A stretch of DNA of 64,000 bases, taken from Jiangella endophytica. Lineage in GTDB: Bacteria > Actinomycetota > Actinomycetes > Jiangellales > Jiangellaceae. The translations under genes and the position numbers were made by a program. The DNA lies in NCBI RefSeq assembly GCF_003427025.1, contig NZ_QVAI01000004.1:186001-250000 (forward strand), read 5' to 3'. Shown piece after piece: positions 45,280 to 54,729 of this stretch (positions are counted from its first letter, which is position 1; each line of letters opens with the position of its first letter). Under the pieces are notes generated by a model that was given only the letters and a program-made list of their open reading frames with translations, searched no databases and was not told the origin of the DNA.

Positions 45280-47049
45280 TCAGCTCTGCGGCTGCTCCGG
45301 GGCGGCGTCGATGCCCGCTTCCTTGCGCTGCTGCGCCGTGATGGGCGCCGGAGCCGCGGTCAGGGGGTCGTAGCCGCCGCCGGTCTTCGGGAACGCGATG
45401 ACCTCGCGGATGGAGTCGGCGCCCGCCAGCAGCGCGGTGATGCGGTCCCACCCGAAGGCGATGCCGCCGTGCGGCGGGGCGCCGTACTTGAACGCGTCGA
45501 GCAGGAAACCGAACTTCTCCTGCGCCTCCTCCTGGCTCAGGCCCATGACCCGGAAGACCCGCTCCTGCACGTCGCGGCGGTGGATACGGATGGACCCGCC
45601 GCCGATCTCGTTGCCGTTGCAGACGATGTCGTAGGCATAGGCCAGCGCGCTGCCCGGGTCGGCGTCGAAGGTGTCGGCCGACTCCGGCTTCGGCGACGTG
45701 AAGGCGTGGTGCACGGCGGTCCAGGCGCCGCCGCCCACGGCGACGTCGTCGGTCTCGTCGACCGGCTCGAACAGCGGCGAGTCGACCACCCAGGTGAACG
45801 CCCAAGCGTCCTCGTCGATCAGCCCGGCGCGCCGGCCGATCTCGAGCCGGGCCGCCCCGAGCAGGTTCTGCGAGAACCGCCGGGGGCCCGCGCCGAAGAA
45901 GATCGCGTCGCCGGGCACGGCCCCGACCAGCTTCGGCAGGCCGGCCTTCTCGTCCTCGGACAGGTTCTTGGCGACCGGGCCGGACAGCTCGCCGTCGGCA
46001 CCCACCAGCACGTACGCCAGGCCGCGGGCGCCGCGCGCCTTGGCCCAGTCCTGCCAGCCGTCGAGCTCCTTGCGGGTCTGCGACGCGCCGCCCGGATGCA
46101 CGACGGCGCCGACGTACGGCGCCTGGAACACCCGGAAGTCGGTGTCGGCGAAGTGCTCGGTGACCTCGGTGAGCTCCTGGCCGAACCGCAGGTCCGGCTT
46201 GTCCGAACCGAAGCGGTCCATGGCGTCGCGGTAGGTCATGCGCGGGATCGGGGTGCTGATCTCGTGGCCGACCAGCGCCCACAGCGCCCTCAGCACCTTC
46301 TCGGCCAGCGCGATGACGTCGTCCTGCTCGACGAAGCTCATCTCGATGTCGAGCTGGGTGAACTCGGGCTGGCGGTCGGCGCGGAAGTCCTCGTCGCGAT
46401 AGCAGCGGGCGATCTGGAAGTAGCGCTCCAGCCCGGCGACCATGAGCAGCTGCTTGAACAGCTGCGGCGACTGCGGCAGCGCGTACCAGGACCCCGGCCG
46501 CAGCCGGGCCGGGACCAGGAAGTCGCGTGCCCCCTCGGGCGTCGAGCGGGTCAGCGTCGGCGTCTCGACCTCGACGAAGTCTTCGGCCAGCAGGACGTCG
46601 CGGGCGGCCTTGTTCACCGCGCTGCGCAGCCGGATCGCGGCGGCCGGGCCGGACCGGCGCAGGTCGAGGTAGCGGTACTTCAACCTCACTTCTTCGCCGA
46701 CGGCAGCGCTTGAACTGGGGTCGTCGATCTGGAACGGCAGCGGCTCGGCCTCGCTCAGCACCTCGACGGTCTCGGCGACGACCTCGATCTCGCCGGTCGG
46801 CAGGTTCGGGTTCTCGTTCCCCTCGGGGCGCCGGCCGACCTGCCCGGTGACCTTGATGCAGAACTCGTTGCGCAGCCCGCTCGCCACGGCCTCGTCGCGC
46901 ACCACCACCTGCGCCACCCCGGACGCGTCGCGCAGATCCAGGAACGCCACTCCCCCATGATCGCGACGGCGGGCCACCCAGCCGGTGAGGGTGACGGTCT
47001 GGCCGGCGTGGCCGGCACGCAGTGTGCCGGCCTCATGGGTGCGGAGCAC
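45280..47049 (-). CDS. aspS: Aspartyl-tRNA synthetase (Asp/Asn-type)
   Basis: 589 aa, normal for bacterial AspRS. The OB-fold anticodon domain covers about residues 1-105 ([25 protein letters not shown]). Class II motifs are [51 protein letters not shown] and [19 protein letters not shown] insertion domain lies in between (GAVVHPGG). The GTG at 47049 follows GAGAGGA by about 7 bases; the long frame beyond it crosses a non-coding palindrome. In many actinomycetes rarA lies next to aspS; here a ~33-kb island separates them. Confidence 0.98.
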   Translation of the reverse strand: MLRTHEAGTLRAGHAGQTVTLTGWVARRRDHGGVAFLDLRDASGVAQVVVRDEAVASGLRNEFCIKVTGQVGRRPEGNENPNLPTGEIEVVAETVEVLSEAEPLPFQIDDPSSSAAVGEEVRLKYRYLDLRRSGPAAAIRLRSAVNKAARDVLLAEDFVEVETPTLTRSTPEGARDFLVPARLRPGSWYALPQSPQLFKQLLMVAGLERYFQIARCYRDEDFRADRQPEFTQLDIEMSFVEQDDVIALAEKVLRALWALVGHEISTPIPRMTYRDAMDRFGSDKPDLRFGQELTEVTEHFADTDFRVFQAPYVGAVVHPGGASQTRKELDGWQDWAKARGARGLAYVLVGADGELSGPVAKNLSEDEKAGLPKLVGAVPGDAIFFGAGPRRFSQNLLGAARLEIGRRAGLIDEDAWAFTWVVDSPLFEPVDETDDVAVGGGAWTAVHHAFTSPKPESADTFDADPGSALAYAYDIVCNGNEIGGGSIRIHRRDVQERVFRVMGLSQEEAQEKFGFLLDAFKYGAPPHGGIAFGWDRITALLAGADSIREVIAFPKTGGGYDPLTAAPAPITAQQRKEAGIDAAPEQPQS

Positions 47050-47160
47050 GGGTGTTCCTCTCGGGTGTGTTTGCGGCGCTGGCGAGCTGTTGGGTACACA
47101 ACAGCTCGCCAGCGATCCTACGTAACCCGCTGCGCCAACGGCGAGGCGATTCCCCTCACG

Positions 47161-47235
47161 ACGTTGATCTTGGAGTTGTTCGGCCATCTTTCGGACATTG
47201 CGGACGGCATTGCCGAAGAACTCCAAGATCAACGT
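47161..47235. repeat. Long palindromic element, copy 2 (23-bp arms, one mismatch)
   Basis: The left arm (47161-47183, beginning ACGTTGATCTTGGAGTTGTT) pairs with 47213-47235 with a single C/G mismatch, loop 29 nt. It shares the 20-bp arm core with copy 1 at 6265-6335, but the loops differ. It sits upstream of aspS and downstream of the radical SAM gene, 42 bp from that gene's stop, so again at a gene 3' end. Confidence 0.85.
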
Positions 47236-47276
47236 GGGCGGACGGACGTGGGCGGTCGTGGCGGCGCGGGGCGGCG

Positions 47277-48794
47277 TCAGAACAGGGAGTCCTGGCCGGG
47301 CTCGGACGGTGGCGGCTCAGGGGCGAGCCGCGGCCCCCAGCGCTTGCCGTGCAGTGGCCGCCGGCGGTCGTCGAGCAGCTCCTCGTCGTCGTCGCGGAGG
47401 CGGTGCCGGCGCAGGTGCGGCTCGACCCGGGCGCGCAGCCAGTCGCGATAGCGCTGGTCGGAGTAGGAACCGCGGTGGTACAGGCGCCGGTACAGCGGCA
47501 GGAGGTCGGGCCGGGTGGACTCCAGCCAGCCGAGATACCACTCCCGCGCACCCGGGCGCAGGTGCAGCGGGATGTAGCTGATGCCCGTCGCGCCTGCCTC
47601 GGCGACGGCCGCGACCAACGCGGACAGGTGCTCCTCGGAGTCGGTCAGGCCGGGCAGGATCGGTGCCAGCAGGACGGTGCACGGCAGGCCCGCCTCGCGG
47701 ACCGCGCGGATGAGGTCGAGCCGTGCCTTCGGCGTCGGCGTGCCGGGCTCGACCGACCGATGCAGTCGTTCGTCGAGCAGGGCCAGCGACACGCCGATGC
47801 CGACCTGGACGTCCTCGGCGGCACGCCGCAGCAGCGGGAGGTCGCGGCGCAGCAGCGTGCCCTTGGTGAGAATGCTGAACGGCGTGCCGGACCCGGCCAG
47901 CGCCTCGATGACGCCCGGCATCAGCCGGTACCGGCCCTCGGCGCGCTGGTAGGGGTCGGTGTTGGTGCCCATGGCGACGTGCTCGCGCCGCCACGTGTGC
48001 CGGGCCACCTCGCGGCGGAGCACGTCGGCGACGTTGACCTTGACGATGACCTGCCGGTCGAAGTCGTCGCCGGCGTCGAGGTCGAGGTAGGTGTGGGTGT
48101 TGCGGGCGAAGCAGTTGTGGCTGACGACGCCGTGCGCGATGAAGTCGCCGGTGCCGGTGGTGAGGTCGAACATCGGCAGCTCGACGTCCATCGGCCGGAC
48201 GTAGCTGACCGCCAGCGCGTCGTCGGACCGCACGGCCGCGCCGACCACGCCGCGGCGCAGCCCCGTCAGGCGGTCGCGGACGGTCAGGTGCGGCCGCGGC
48301 GGCTCACCCTCGGCGGCCGCCGCCACGTGCTTCCAACCGTCGGGGGTGAGGAACCGGTGGTCGCCGCCGGCCACGATGGACGTGCCGCCGTCGAGCTCGA
48401 CGCGGTAGGCCGGCTTCGAGGTGCGCCAGTGGTCGAGCACCTGGGTACGCACCAGCCGGCGGCTCAGCCCTTCGCGCCGGGTGCCGAGCACGGCGTCGCC
48501 CGGCCGCACCCGCGCCAGCGGGACGGTGGAGCCGTCGGCCATGCTGATGGGCGCGTACCCGGACAGGCAGTAGGTGCACGCGTGGCTGCAGCCGCGGTAC
48601 GGGTTCACCGTCCACCGGAACGGCACCTGCGCCGCCGCCGGCACCTTGTTCAGCGCCGACTTGGACGTGACCTCGTGGAACGTGATGCCCTCGAACTCAG
48701 GCGTGCGCACGCTGCGGACCAGACCGGACAGCCGCTGCAACCCGGGCAGCGCCGCGCCGTCGGCGACCGCGAGCTCCTGACCTTCCCAACGCAC
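47277..48794 (-). CDS. Rv2578c-family radical SAM protein carrying an intein
   Basis: 505 aa precursor, 353 aa after splicing. The extein motif [17 protein letters not shown] is the CxxxCxxC Fe4S4-binding loop of radical SAM enzymes, interrupted by the intein just before the third Cys. Downstream features are [34 protein letters not shown] and [17 protein letters not shown]. The family is conserved in actinobacteria, with no firm substrate, and resembles spore-photoproduct-lyase-like or Cas-associated radical SAM proteins in fold. The GTG at 48794 ([10 protein letters not shown]) is chosen; in-frame sequence further upstream runs into the divergent gene's promoter. Without splicing the Fe-S site cannot form. 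Confidence 0.92.
   Translation of the reverse strand: MRWEGQELAVADGAALPGLQRLSGLVRSVRTPEFEGITFHEVTSKSALNKVPAAAQVPFRWTVNPYRGCSHACTYCLSGYAPISMADGSTVPLARVRPGDAVLGTRREGLSRRLVRTQVLDHWRTSKPAYRVELDGGTSIVAGGDHRFLTPDGWKHVAAAAEGEPPRPHLTVRDRLTGLRRGVVGAAVRSDDALAVSYVRPMDVELPMFDLTTGTGDFIAHGVVSHNCFARNTHTYLDLDAGDDFDRQVIVKVNVADVLRREVARHTWRREHVAMGTNTDPYQRAEGRYRLMPGVIEALAGSGTPFSILTKGTLLRRDLPLLRRAAEDVQVGIGVSLALLDERLHRSVEPGTPTPKARLDLIRAVREAGLPCTVLLAPILPGLTDSEEHLSALVAAVAEAGATGISYIPLHLRPGAREWYLGWLESTRPDLLPLYRRLYHRGSYSDQRYRDWLRARVEPHLRRHRLRDDDEELLDDRRRPLHGKRWGPRLAPEPPPSEPGQDSLF
48114..48569 (-). other. Mini-intein (152 aa) in the radical SAM cluster loop
   Basis: It starts with Cys ([15 protein letters not shown]), has a block-A-like [10 protein letters not shown] and block-B-like [18 protein letters not shown] with His, and ends [19 protein letters not shown] followed by Cys+1. 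Terminal His-Asn plus Cys+1 fit class 1 splicing. There is no LAGLIDADG endonuclease, so it is a mini-intein. Confidence 0.92.
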
Positions 48795-48960
48795 CCATTC
48801 ATTCGAACACACGTTCGGCACGGTGGCAATCTCCCCGGTCGAGATTTCTGGCAGGGCTCCAGAAGGTCGTCGAACGACGGTGTCGGAACGGGGCACGGCC
48901 GTTCGTGGAAGGGGTGAGCGGCCGCCCATGGGAGGCGCCCCGAGGAGAGGAATCGTGATC

Positions 48961-49587
48961 ATGAAGCTGACGACTGTCACCAATGTCTCGGTCGACGGAG
49001 TGATGCAGGGGCTCGGCGGGTCCGAGGAGGACCGCAGGGGCGGCTTCGAGCGCGGCGGCTGGGCCCTGCCGTTGTTCGACGACGAGGCCTCGGCGTACCT
49101 CAGCCAGGTCTACCAGCGAGCCGACGCGTTCCTGTTCGGCCGGCGGACGTTCGAGATCTTCGCCGCCTCCTGGGGCACCATCGAGGACATGGCGAACGCC
49201 CCGATCGGACGTGCCCTGAACGCACGGCCCAAGTACGTGGTGTCGTCCACGCTCACCGACCCGAAGTGGGCCGAGTCCACCGTCCTCTCCGGCGACGTCG
49301 CGGCGGCCGTCCGGGAGCTGAAGGCCAGGCCGGGAGGGGAACTGCAGGTGCACGGCAGTGGCACGTTGGTCCGCTGGCTGCTCGACCACCAGTTGGTCGA
49401 CGAGATCACCCTGCTCGGTTACCCGGTGGTCGTCGGCCAGGGCACGCGGCTGTTCCCCGACGACGGCCCGGACACCGCCCTCGGCCTGGTCGATTTCCGC
49501 GCCTTCGCGAGCGGCATCACCCTGCAGGTCTACCGGCCGGCCGGGCGTCCGCAATACGCGACGTCCACGCCGGTCCCCGCCACGTGA
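48961..49587 (+). CDS. Dihydrofolate reductase-like (RibD C-terminal fold) protein
   Basis: 208 aa. MKLTTVTNVSVDGVMQGLGG is the typical start of small RibD_C/DHFR-like proteins; ADAFLFGRRTFEIFAASW, YVVSSTLTDPKW, LQVHGSGTLVRWLLDHQLVDEITLLGYPVVVGQGTRLFP follow. They bind NADPH; true DHFR activity is doubtful. GAGGAG upstream would also suit an in-frame GTG at 48955, adding two residues. It leads an operon with a YCII protein and an ECF42-type sigma factor, a common actinobacterial trio. Confidence 0.88.
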   Translation: MKLTTVTNVSVDGVMQGLGGSEEDRRGGFERGGWALPLFDDEASAYLSQVYQRADAFLFGRRTFEIFAASWGTIEDMANAPIGRALNARPKYVVSSTLTDPKWAESTVLSGDVAAAVRELKARPGGELQVHGSGTLVRWLLDHQLVDEITLLGYPVVVGQGTRLFPDDGPDTALGLVDFRAFASGITLQVYRPAGRPQYATSTPVPAT

Positions 49588-49623
49588 CGCGACACCGCCG
49601 CCCCGACAGGAGATGATCTTCAG

Positions 49624-49947
49624 ATGCGGTACCTGGTTTCCGTGATCGACGACAAGACCGACTCCGCCACGCCTGACGTGATGGCGGCCATCGACGCGTT
49701 CAACGAACGGATCCAGGCGGAGGGCCACTGGGTCTTCGCCGGCGGCCTCGCCGCGCCCAGCTCGGCCACCGTCGTCGACAACCGCGGCGGTGAGGCGCTC
49801 ATCACCGACGGACCCTTCCTGGAGTCGAAGGAGTATCTCGCCGGCTTCTGGGTCATGGAGGCCGCCGACCTCGACGAGGCGCTGAAGCTCGCCGCCGACG
49901 GCTCGAGGGCCTGCGACGCGCGCGTCGAGGTGCGACCGTTCCTGTGA
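49624..49947 (+). CDS. YCII-related (DGPF) protein
   Basis: 107 aa. MRYLVSVIDDK starts the ferredoxin-like fold; ITDGPFLESKEYLAGFWVMEAADLDEAL contains the DGPF signature. DGPF proteins are the conserved genomic partners of ECF42 sigma factors. An AGGAG box precedes the ATG. It overlaps the sigma-factor GTG by 4 bp, so production is coupled. Confidence 0.92.
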   Translation: MRYLVSVIDDKTDSATPDVMAAIDAFNERIQAEGHWVFAGGLAAPSSATVVDNRGGEALITDGPFLESKEYLAGFWVMEAADLDEALKLAADGSRACDARVEVRPFL

Positions 49948-51191
49948 ACGTGGCCGACGTCCAGGACGCGATCACCCGGGCCCACCACGGGGAGTGGGCG
50001 CGGGTGATCGCCTCCTTGACCAAGCGTTTCGGTGACCTCGACATCGCCGAGGAGGCGGCGGCCGAGGCGTTCGCGGTCGCCGTCGAGCGGTGGCCGGCCG
50101 ACGGCGTGCCGCCCAACCCCGGCGCCTGGCTGACCACCACCGCCAACCGCAAGGCCATCGACCGCATCCGGCGCGAGAGCAAGCGCGACGACAAACACAA
50201 GGAGGCGCAGCGCATGTGGGACGACCCGGCTGAGCCGGCCGTGCCCCTCGGCGCCATCGACGACGACCGGCTCCGGCTGATCTTCACCTGCTGTCACCCG
50301 GCGCTCGCGATGCAGACCCGGGTGGCGCTGACGCTACGCATGGTCGGCGGCCTGACCGTGCCCGAGATCGCCCGGGCCTTCCTGTTGCAGGACACCGCCG
50401 TCGGGCAGCGCATCACCCGCGCGAAGGCCAAGATCAAGGCGGCTCGCATCCCCTACCGAGTGCCGTCGGCCGAGGACCTCCCGGCCCGCGTCCCCGGCGT
50501 CCTCGCCGTCCTGTACCTCATCTTCAACGAGGGCTACCTGACGACCGGCCCCGGTACCGATCCCGTACGTCACGACCTCACCGCCGAGGCGATCCGGCTC
50601 GCCCGGCTGATCCGTGCCCTCCTGCCGGACGACGGCGAGGTGGCCGGGCTGCTCGCTCTGATGCTGCTCACCGAGGCCCGCCGCACGGCCCGGGTGTCGG
50701 CCGGCGGCGAACTGGTCACCCTCGACGAGCAGGACCGCGGCGCCTGGGACGCGGCGCTGATCGCCGAGGGGCACCGACTGGTGCGCGAGCGGCTCGCCGC
50801 TGCCGCCGCCGGGGTGGCGCCGGGTCGCTACCAGATCCTCGCCGCGATCAACGCCGTGCACACGTCCGCCCGCGACGTCCGCGACACCGACTGGTCGCAG
50901 GTCCTCGCCCTCTACGACCAGCTCGTCCGCGTCGACCCGTCCCCGATCGTCGCCCTCAACCGGGCCATCGCCCTCGCCGAGCTCGACGGCCCGGAGGTAG
51001 CCCTGGCAGCCGTCGACCGGCTCGACGATGCCCTGGCCGGCTATCACGCCTACCACGCGACCCGCGCCGACCTGCTGCGCCGGCTGGGCCACAGCCGGCA
51101 GTCGCGCGCGGCGTACGACCGCGCCATCGACCTGGCCGGCAACACCGCCGAGACCGCCTACCTCACCCGCCGCCGCGACCAACTCGGGTAG
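49944..51191 (+). CDS. ECF42-type RNA polymerase sigma factor with C-terminal extension
   Basis: 415 aa, about twice a normal ECF sigma factor. Sigma2 covers about residues 10-85 (RVIASLTKRFGDLDIAEEAAAEAFAVAVERWP, PNPGAWLTTTANRKAIDRIRRE). Sigma4 follows at about 110-170 (TRVALTLRMVGGLTVPEIARAFLL, AVGQRITRAKAKI). The C-terminal ~220 residues carry the DUF6596/TPR-like domain (GVLAVLYLIFNEGYLTT, ALYDQLVRVDPSPIVALNRAIAL, YDRAIDLAGNTAE). The group lacks an anti-sigma factor and is thought to be controlled through this extension and the DGPF partner. Confidence 0.93.
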   Translation: MNVADVQDAITRAHHGEWARVIASLTKRFGDLDIAEEAAAEAFAVAVERWPADGVPPNPGAWLTTTANRKAIDRIRRESKRDDKHKEAQRMWDDPAEPAVPLGAIDDDRLRLIFTCCHPALAMQTRVALTLRMVGGLTVPEIARAFLLQDTAVGQRITRAKAKIKAARIPYRVPSAEDLPARVPGVLAVLYLIFNEGYLTTGPGTDPVRHDLTAEAIRLARLIRALLPDDGEVAGLLALMLLTEARRTARVSAGGELVTLDEQDRGAWDAALIAEGHRLVRERLAAAAAGVAPGRYQILAAINAVHTSARDVRDTDWSQVLALYDQLVRVDPSPIVALNRAIALAELDGPEVALAAVDRLDDALAGYHAYHATRADLLRRLGHSRQSRAAYDRAIDLAGNTAETAYLTRRRDQLG

Positions 51192-51231
51192 CGTCCGCCA
51201 CCATCGAGCCTTGCCACGGCACGCCGGACGA

Positions 51232-51831
51232 TCAGGCCGGTGCGCTCCAGGTCAGCGCGTAGCGGAACAGCGGCAGCCGCCGCCAGCGCACGCCCGGCAA
51301 CGCCGTCGCGGCGATCGCGCGCACCTGGGCATAGGTGTGCGGGAAGTCCAGGCGCACCGGGGCGGTGTGCTCCCACCACCCGCGGGTGCGCGAGTACACC
51401 CGGTGCTGCACAGCGCCGACGACGTCCATGGCGAAGTCGGCCGGCCCGGCGCTGCGGGCGCAGCCGATCACGACGAGCACACCGCCCGGCGCGGTCAGCT
51501 CCCCCAGCCGGCGCAGGGCGGTGCCGAGGTCGGGCAGGTGGTGGACGGTGGCGATCGACGCGACGACGTCGAACGGGGCGGCGGGCAGGGCGTGCGTCAT
51601 CACGTCGCCCGCGACCCAGTCGACGTCAGACCGGGACGGACGGGCGCGGTCCAGGACGCCGGCGTCGACGTCGATGGCGGTGACGTGCTCGACGCGGTCG
51701 CGCAGGTCGGCGGCCAGCAGGCCGTCGCCGGTGCCGGCGTCCAGGGCGGTCCGGGCGCGGGCCGGAACCGCGTCCAGCACCAGCCGGTGATACTGGACGT
51801 TGTGGTTCCAGCCGCGCGCCACGCCGGCCAC
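51232..51831 (-). CDS. Class I SAM-dependent methyltransferase
   Basis: 199 aa. TALDAGTGDGLLAADL is motif I; VTAIDVDAGVLDRARPS and FDVVASIATVHHLPDLGTALRRLGELTAPGGVLVVIG are the following strands of a UbiE/Methyltransf_11 domain. The substrate is not evident. The GTG overlaps the hisS TAG by one base (TAGTG), the same junction style as ruvX after alaS. It is last in the MBL-hisS-methyltransferase operon. Confidence 0.87.
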   Translation of the reverse strand: MAGVARGWNHNVQYHRLVLDAVPARARTALDAGTGDGLLAADLRDRVEHVTAIDVDAGVLDRARPSRSDVDWVAGDVMTHALPAAPFDVVASIATVHHLPDLGTALRRLGELTAPGGVLVVIGCARSAGPADFAMDVVGAVQHRVYSRTRGWWEHTAPVRLDFPHTYAQVRAIAATALPGVRWRRLPLFRYALTWSAPA

Positions 51832-53093
51832 TAGACCATCCGCTTCAGGTGCGTGACCAGTCCGTTCACCGAGACGGCCTGCTGATCGCCGGTCGTGAGG
51901 TCCTTCACCTGGGCCACGCCCTCGGCGAGGTCGCGCTCCCCCACGACGACGGCGTATTTGGCGCCGCTGCGATCGGCCGCCTTCATCGCACCCTTGAGGC
52001 CGCGGCCTCCGGTGGCGAGGTCGGCCGCGACCCCCGCGCGCCGCAACGAGGTGACCAGCTCGAACGCCCACGCGGCGGCGTCGTCGCCGAGCGGGACGGC
52101 GAACACCTGGACGCCCGTGGCGCCCGGAAGCGGCAGCCCTTCGGCCTCCATGGCCAGCAGCGTGCGGTCGGCGCCGAGCGCCCACCCGACACCGGGCAGG
52201 GCGGGCCCGCCGATCAGTTCGGACAGGCCGTCGTAGCGGCCGCCGCCGCCCACCGCGGACTGCGAGCCGAGGCCGTCGTGGACGAACTCGAACAGGGTGC
52301 GGGTGTAGTAGTCGAGGCCGCGCACCAGCCGGGGGTCGTCCTCGAACTCCACGCCCGCCGACGTCAGCAGCGAGCGGACGACGTCGTGGTGCGCGCGGTC
52401 GGCCGGCGACAGGAAGTCGGTGACGACCGGGGCCGACGCCAGCGCCTTCTGGATCTCCGGCCGCTTGTCGTCGAGCACCCGCAGCGGGTTGATCTCCACC
52501 CGCCGCGCGGTCTCGTCGTCGAGGTCGAGGCCGCGCAGGTACTGCTGCAGCGCCGCCCGGTAGGCCGGGCGCGACTCGTGCGAGCCGAGCGAGTTCAGCA
52601 GCACCCGCACGCCGGTGAGCCCGAGCGCGCGGTAGGCGTCGACGGCGAGGACGATCAGCTCGGCGTCGCTGGCGGGGTCCTCGGTACCCAGGATCTCGGC
52701 ACCGACCTGCGAGAAGTGCCGGTAGCGGCCCTTCTGCGGCCGCTCGTAGCGGTAGTACGAGCCGGAGTACCAGAGCTTCACCGGCAGCGCGCCGCGGTGC
52801 AGGTTGTTCTCGAGGACGGCGCGCAGCACCGGCGCCGTCCCCTCGGGCCTCAGCGTGACGTCGTCGCCGCCGCGGGTGGTGAAGGAGTACATCTCCTTGC
52901 TGACGATGTCGGTCGACTCGCCGACGCCGCGGGCGAACAGCGTCGTCTCCTCGAAGCTGGGCGTCTCGACGTAGCCGTAGCCGGCCGAGCGCAGCGGCGC
53001 CGCCATGGCGTCGCGGACGGCGAGCATGGCCTCGCCGCGCGGCGGCACGAGGTCGAAGGTGCCCTTCGGGGCACGGAACTCAGAAGCAGTCAC
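51831..53093 (-). CDS. hisS: Histidyl-tRNA synthetase
   Basis: 420 aa, normal length. GTG start. Class II core with [61 protein letters not shown]. The HisRS-specific [15 protein letters not shown] and [15 protein letters not shown], and the C-terminal anticodon domain ([28 protein letters not shown]), are complete. It lies 4 bases after the MBL hydrolase gene, as in other actinomycetes. Confidence 0.98.
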   Translation of the reverse strand: MTASEFRAPKGTFDLVPPRGEAMLAVRDAMAAPLRSAGYGYVETPSFEETTLFARGVGESTDIVSKEMYSFTTRGGDDVTLRPEGTAPVLRAVLENNLHRGALPVKLWYSGSYYRYERPQKGRYRHFSQVGAEILGTEDPASDAELIVLAVDAYRALGLTGVRVLLNSLGSHESRPAYRAALQQYLRGLDLDDETARRVEINPLRVLDDKRPEIQKALASAPVVTDFLSPADRAHHDVVRSLLTSAGVEFEDDPRLVRGLDYYTRTLFEFVHDGLGSQSAVGGGGRYDGLSELIGGPALPGVGWALGADRTLLAMEAEGLPLPGATGVQVFAVPLGDDAAAWAFELVTSLRRAGVAADLATGGRGLKGAMKAADRSGAKYAVVVGERDLAEGVAQVKDLTTGDQQAVSVNGLVTHLKRMV

Positions 53094-53097
53094 GTCT

Positions 53098-53763
53098 CTA
53101 CAGTCCTCGCAGGTACGGGTTGGATGCGCGTTCCCGGTCGAGGGTCGACGCCGGGCCGTGGCCGGGCCGGACGGTGGTGGGTCCGGGCAGCTCGTGTTCC
53201 GACGCGAGCCGGGTCAGCGTCGCGCGCATCAGCGCGTCGTCGCCGCCCGGCAGGTCGGTGCGGCCCACCGTGCCCGCGAACAGCACGTCGCCGGTGAAGA
53301 CGACGTCGTCGGCGGGCGCGTAGTAGAGCGTCGACCCCTCGGTATGGCCTGGGGCATGGATCGCGCGCAGCCCGACGCCGGCGAGCTCCAGCACGGTCTC
53401 GTCGCCGCCGAACGGCCGGACGTCGGCCGGCGGAGTCCAGTCGGCGCCGAACTGGGCGAACTGCGCCGACAGCTGCGGGCCGAGCGAGCCGAGCGGGTCG
53501 GCCAGCCGGTAGGCGTCGCCTTCGTGCAGGTGGACGGGGAGGTCGCGGCCGCGGCACAGCTCGCTCAGCGCGTGCGTGTGGTCGAGGTGTCCGTGGGTGA
53601 CGAGGACGGCGGCCGGCTCGAGCGCGTACTCGGCGAAGACCTTCTCCAGCGCCTCGGCGACCCCGATGCCGGGATCGATCACGACGCACTCGCGGCCGCC
53701 GTCGGCCGCCACGACATAGCAGTTGGTGCCCAGCACGGGGGCGACGACGGTGAGCAGGAGCAC
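53098..53763 (-). CDS. Metallo-beta-lactamase-fold hydrolase (glyoxalase II-like)
   Basis: 221 aa. [14 protein letters not shown] is the HxHxDH metal motif; [31 protein letters not shown] and [11 protein letters not shown] complete the binuclear site. The plan matches hydroxyacylglutathione-hydrolase-like enzymes; in mycothiol-using actinomycetes the thioester substrate is not known for certain. GTG start. It is upstream of hisS with a 4-bp gap. Confidence 0.93.
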   Translation of the reverse strand: MLLLTVVAPVLGTNCYVVAADGGRECVVIDPGIGVAEALEKVFAEYALEPAAVLVTHGHLDHTHALSELCRGRDLPVHLHEGDAYRLADPLGSLGPQLSAQFAQFGADWTPPADVRPFGGDETVLELAGVGLRAIHAPGHTEGSTLYYAPADDVVFTGDVLFAGTVGRTDLPGGDDALMRATLTRLASEHELPGPTTVRPGHGPASTLDRERASNPYLRGL

Positions 53764-53915
53764 CCAGGAAGGTTACCGGCGGGCCACTCATCGCCGCGAA
53801 CTCGTTACCTGATTCCCGCCGTGTACTGCCTAGACTGTCCTCCGCGTACCACACACGCGAAGGGGGGTCGCTGAGGCCTTCCTGGACGTTTCGCGACGGA
53901 GCGGGAGGATGGCGG

Positions 53916-54713
53916 GTGGCCCAGAGCGCCAAGCAACGGCGACGTGAGCTCGCGCGCAAGCACGTGGAGCGCCAGCAGGCCCGGAGGGCCGCCGATACCG
54001 TGCGCAAGCGGAAGATCGGCATCGTCGTCGGCACCGTGATCGTCGCGGTCGCCCTGGTCATGGGCACACTGCTGGTGTCCGGGGCCCTCGGCGGCGACGA
54101 CGATCCCGTCGCGGCCGGCTCCGATTCCACGCCCTCTCCCGGCGCCGCCGCCGGTCCCTGCGCCTACCGCGCCGCCGGCGAGTCGGCCGTCCCGGACCTC
54201 GGCACGCCGCCGGGCGTCGACCCGGCCGCGCTCACGACGCCACTGCCCACCACCGCGACGTTGACGATCAACGGGGCGCCGGTCACCGTCACGCTCGACG
54301 CCGGCGCGCCGTGCACCGTCAACTCGCTGGCGTTCCTCGCCACTGCCGGGTACTACGACGCGACCAGCTGCCACCGCCTGACCACGTCCGAGACGCTGAA
54401 GGTGCTGCAGTGCGGCGACCCCACCGGCACCGGCTCCGGCGGCCCCGGCTACGAGTACGACAACGAGAACACCGATGGCGCCACCTACCCGGCCGGCACC
54501 GTGGCCATGGCCAACGGCGGGCCGAACACCAACGGCAGCCAGTTCTTCCTCGTGTACGGCGACTCCCAGCTGCCGCCGGACTACACCGTTTTCGGCCAGA
54601 TCACCACTGGTCTGGACGTGATCACTGGTATCGCCGACGCTGGAACGGACAATGGACTGGAGGATGGCGCGCCCATCACCCCGGTCACCCTCGATTCCGT
54701 CACCACCGCCTGA
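53916..54713 (+). CDS. Membrane-anchored cyclophilin-type peptidyl-prolyl isomerase
   Basis: 265 aa, GTG start. A very basic cytoplasmic N-terminus (AQSAKQRRRELARKHVERQQARRAADTVRKR) is followed by one transmembrane helix (IGIVVGTVIVAVALVMGTLLVSG), a Pro/Ala linker, and an extracytoplasmic cyclophilin domain (APCTVNSLAFLATAGYYDATSCHRL, GTVAMANGGPNTNGSQFFLVYGDSQLPPDYTVFGQI). Some catalytic Arg/Phe positions deviate, so it may be a weak enzyme. It is divergent from MBL-hisS; TAGACT at 53831 is a candidate -10 box. Confidence 0.9.
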   Translation: MAQSAKQRRRELARKHVERQQARRAADTVRKRKIGIVVGTVIVAVALVMGTLLVSGALGGDDDPVAAGSDSTPSPGAAAGPCAYRAAGESAVPDLGTPPGVDPAALTTPLPTTATLTINGAPVTVTLDAGAPCTVNSLAFLATAGYYDATSCHRLTTSETLKVLQCGDPTGTGSGGPGYEYDNENTDGATYPAGTVAMANGGPNTNGSQFFLVYGDSQLPPDYTVFGQITTGLDVITGIADAGTDNGLEDGAPITPVTLDSVTTA

Positions 54714-54729
54714 CCCGGATGAGGACACC

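Noticed and set aside
47050-47232. N-terminal extension of aspS to 47232
   Set aside because: It would be translated from the palindromic repeat and does not resemble AspRS; the GTG at 47049 has an RBS and the family start.
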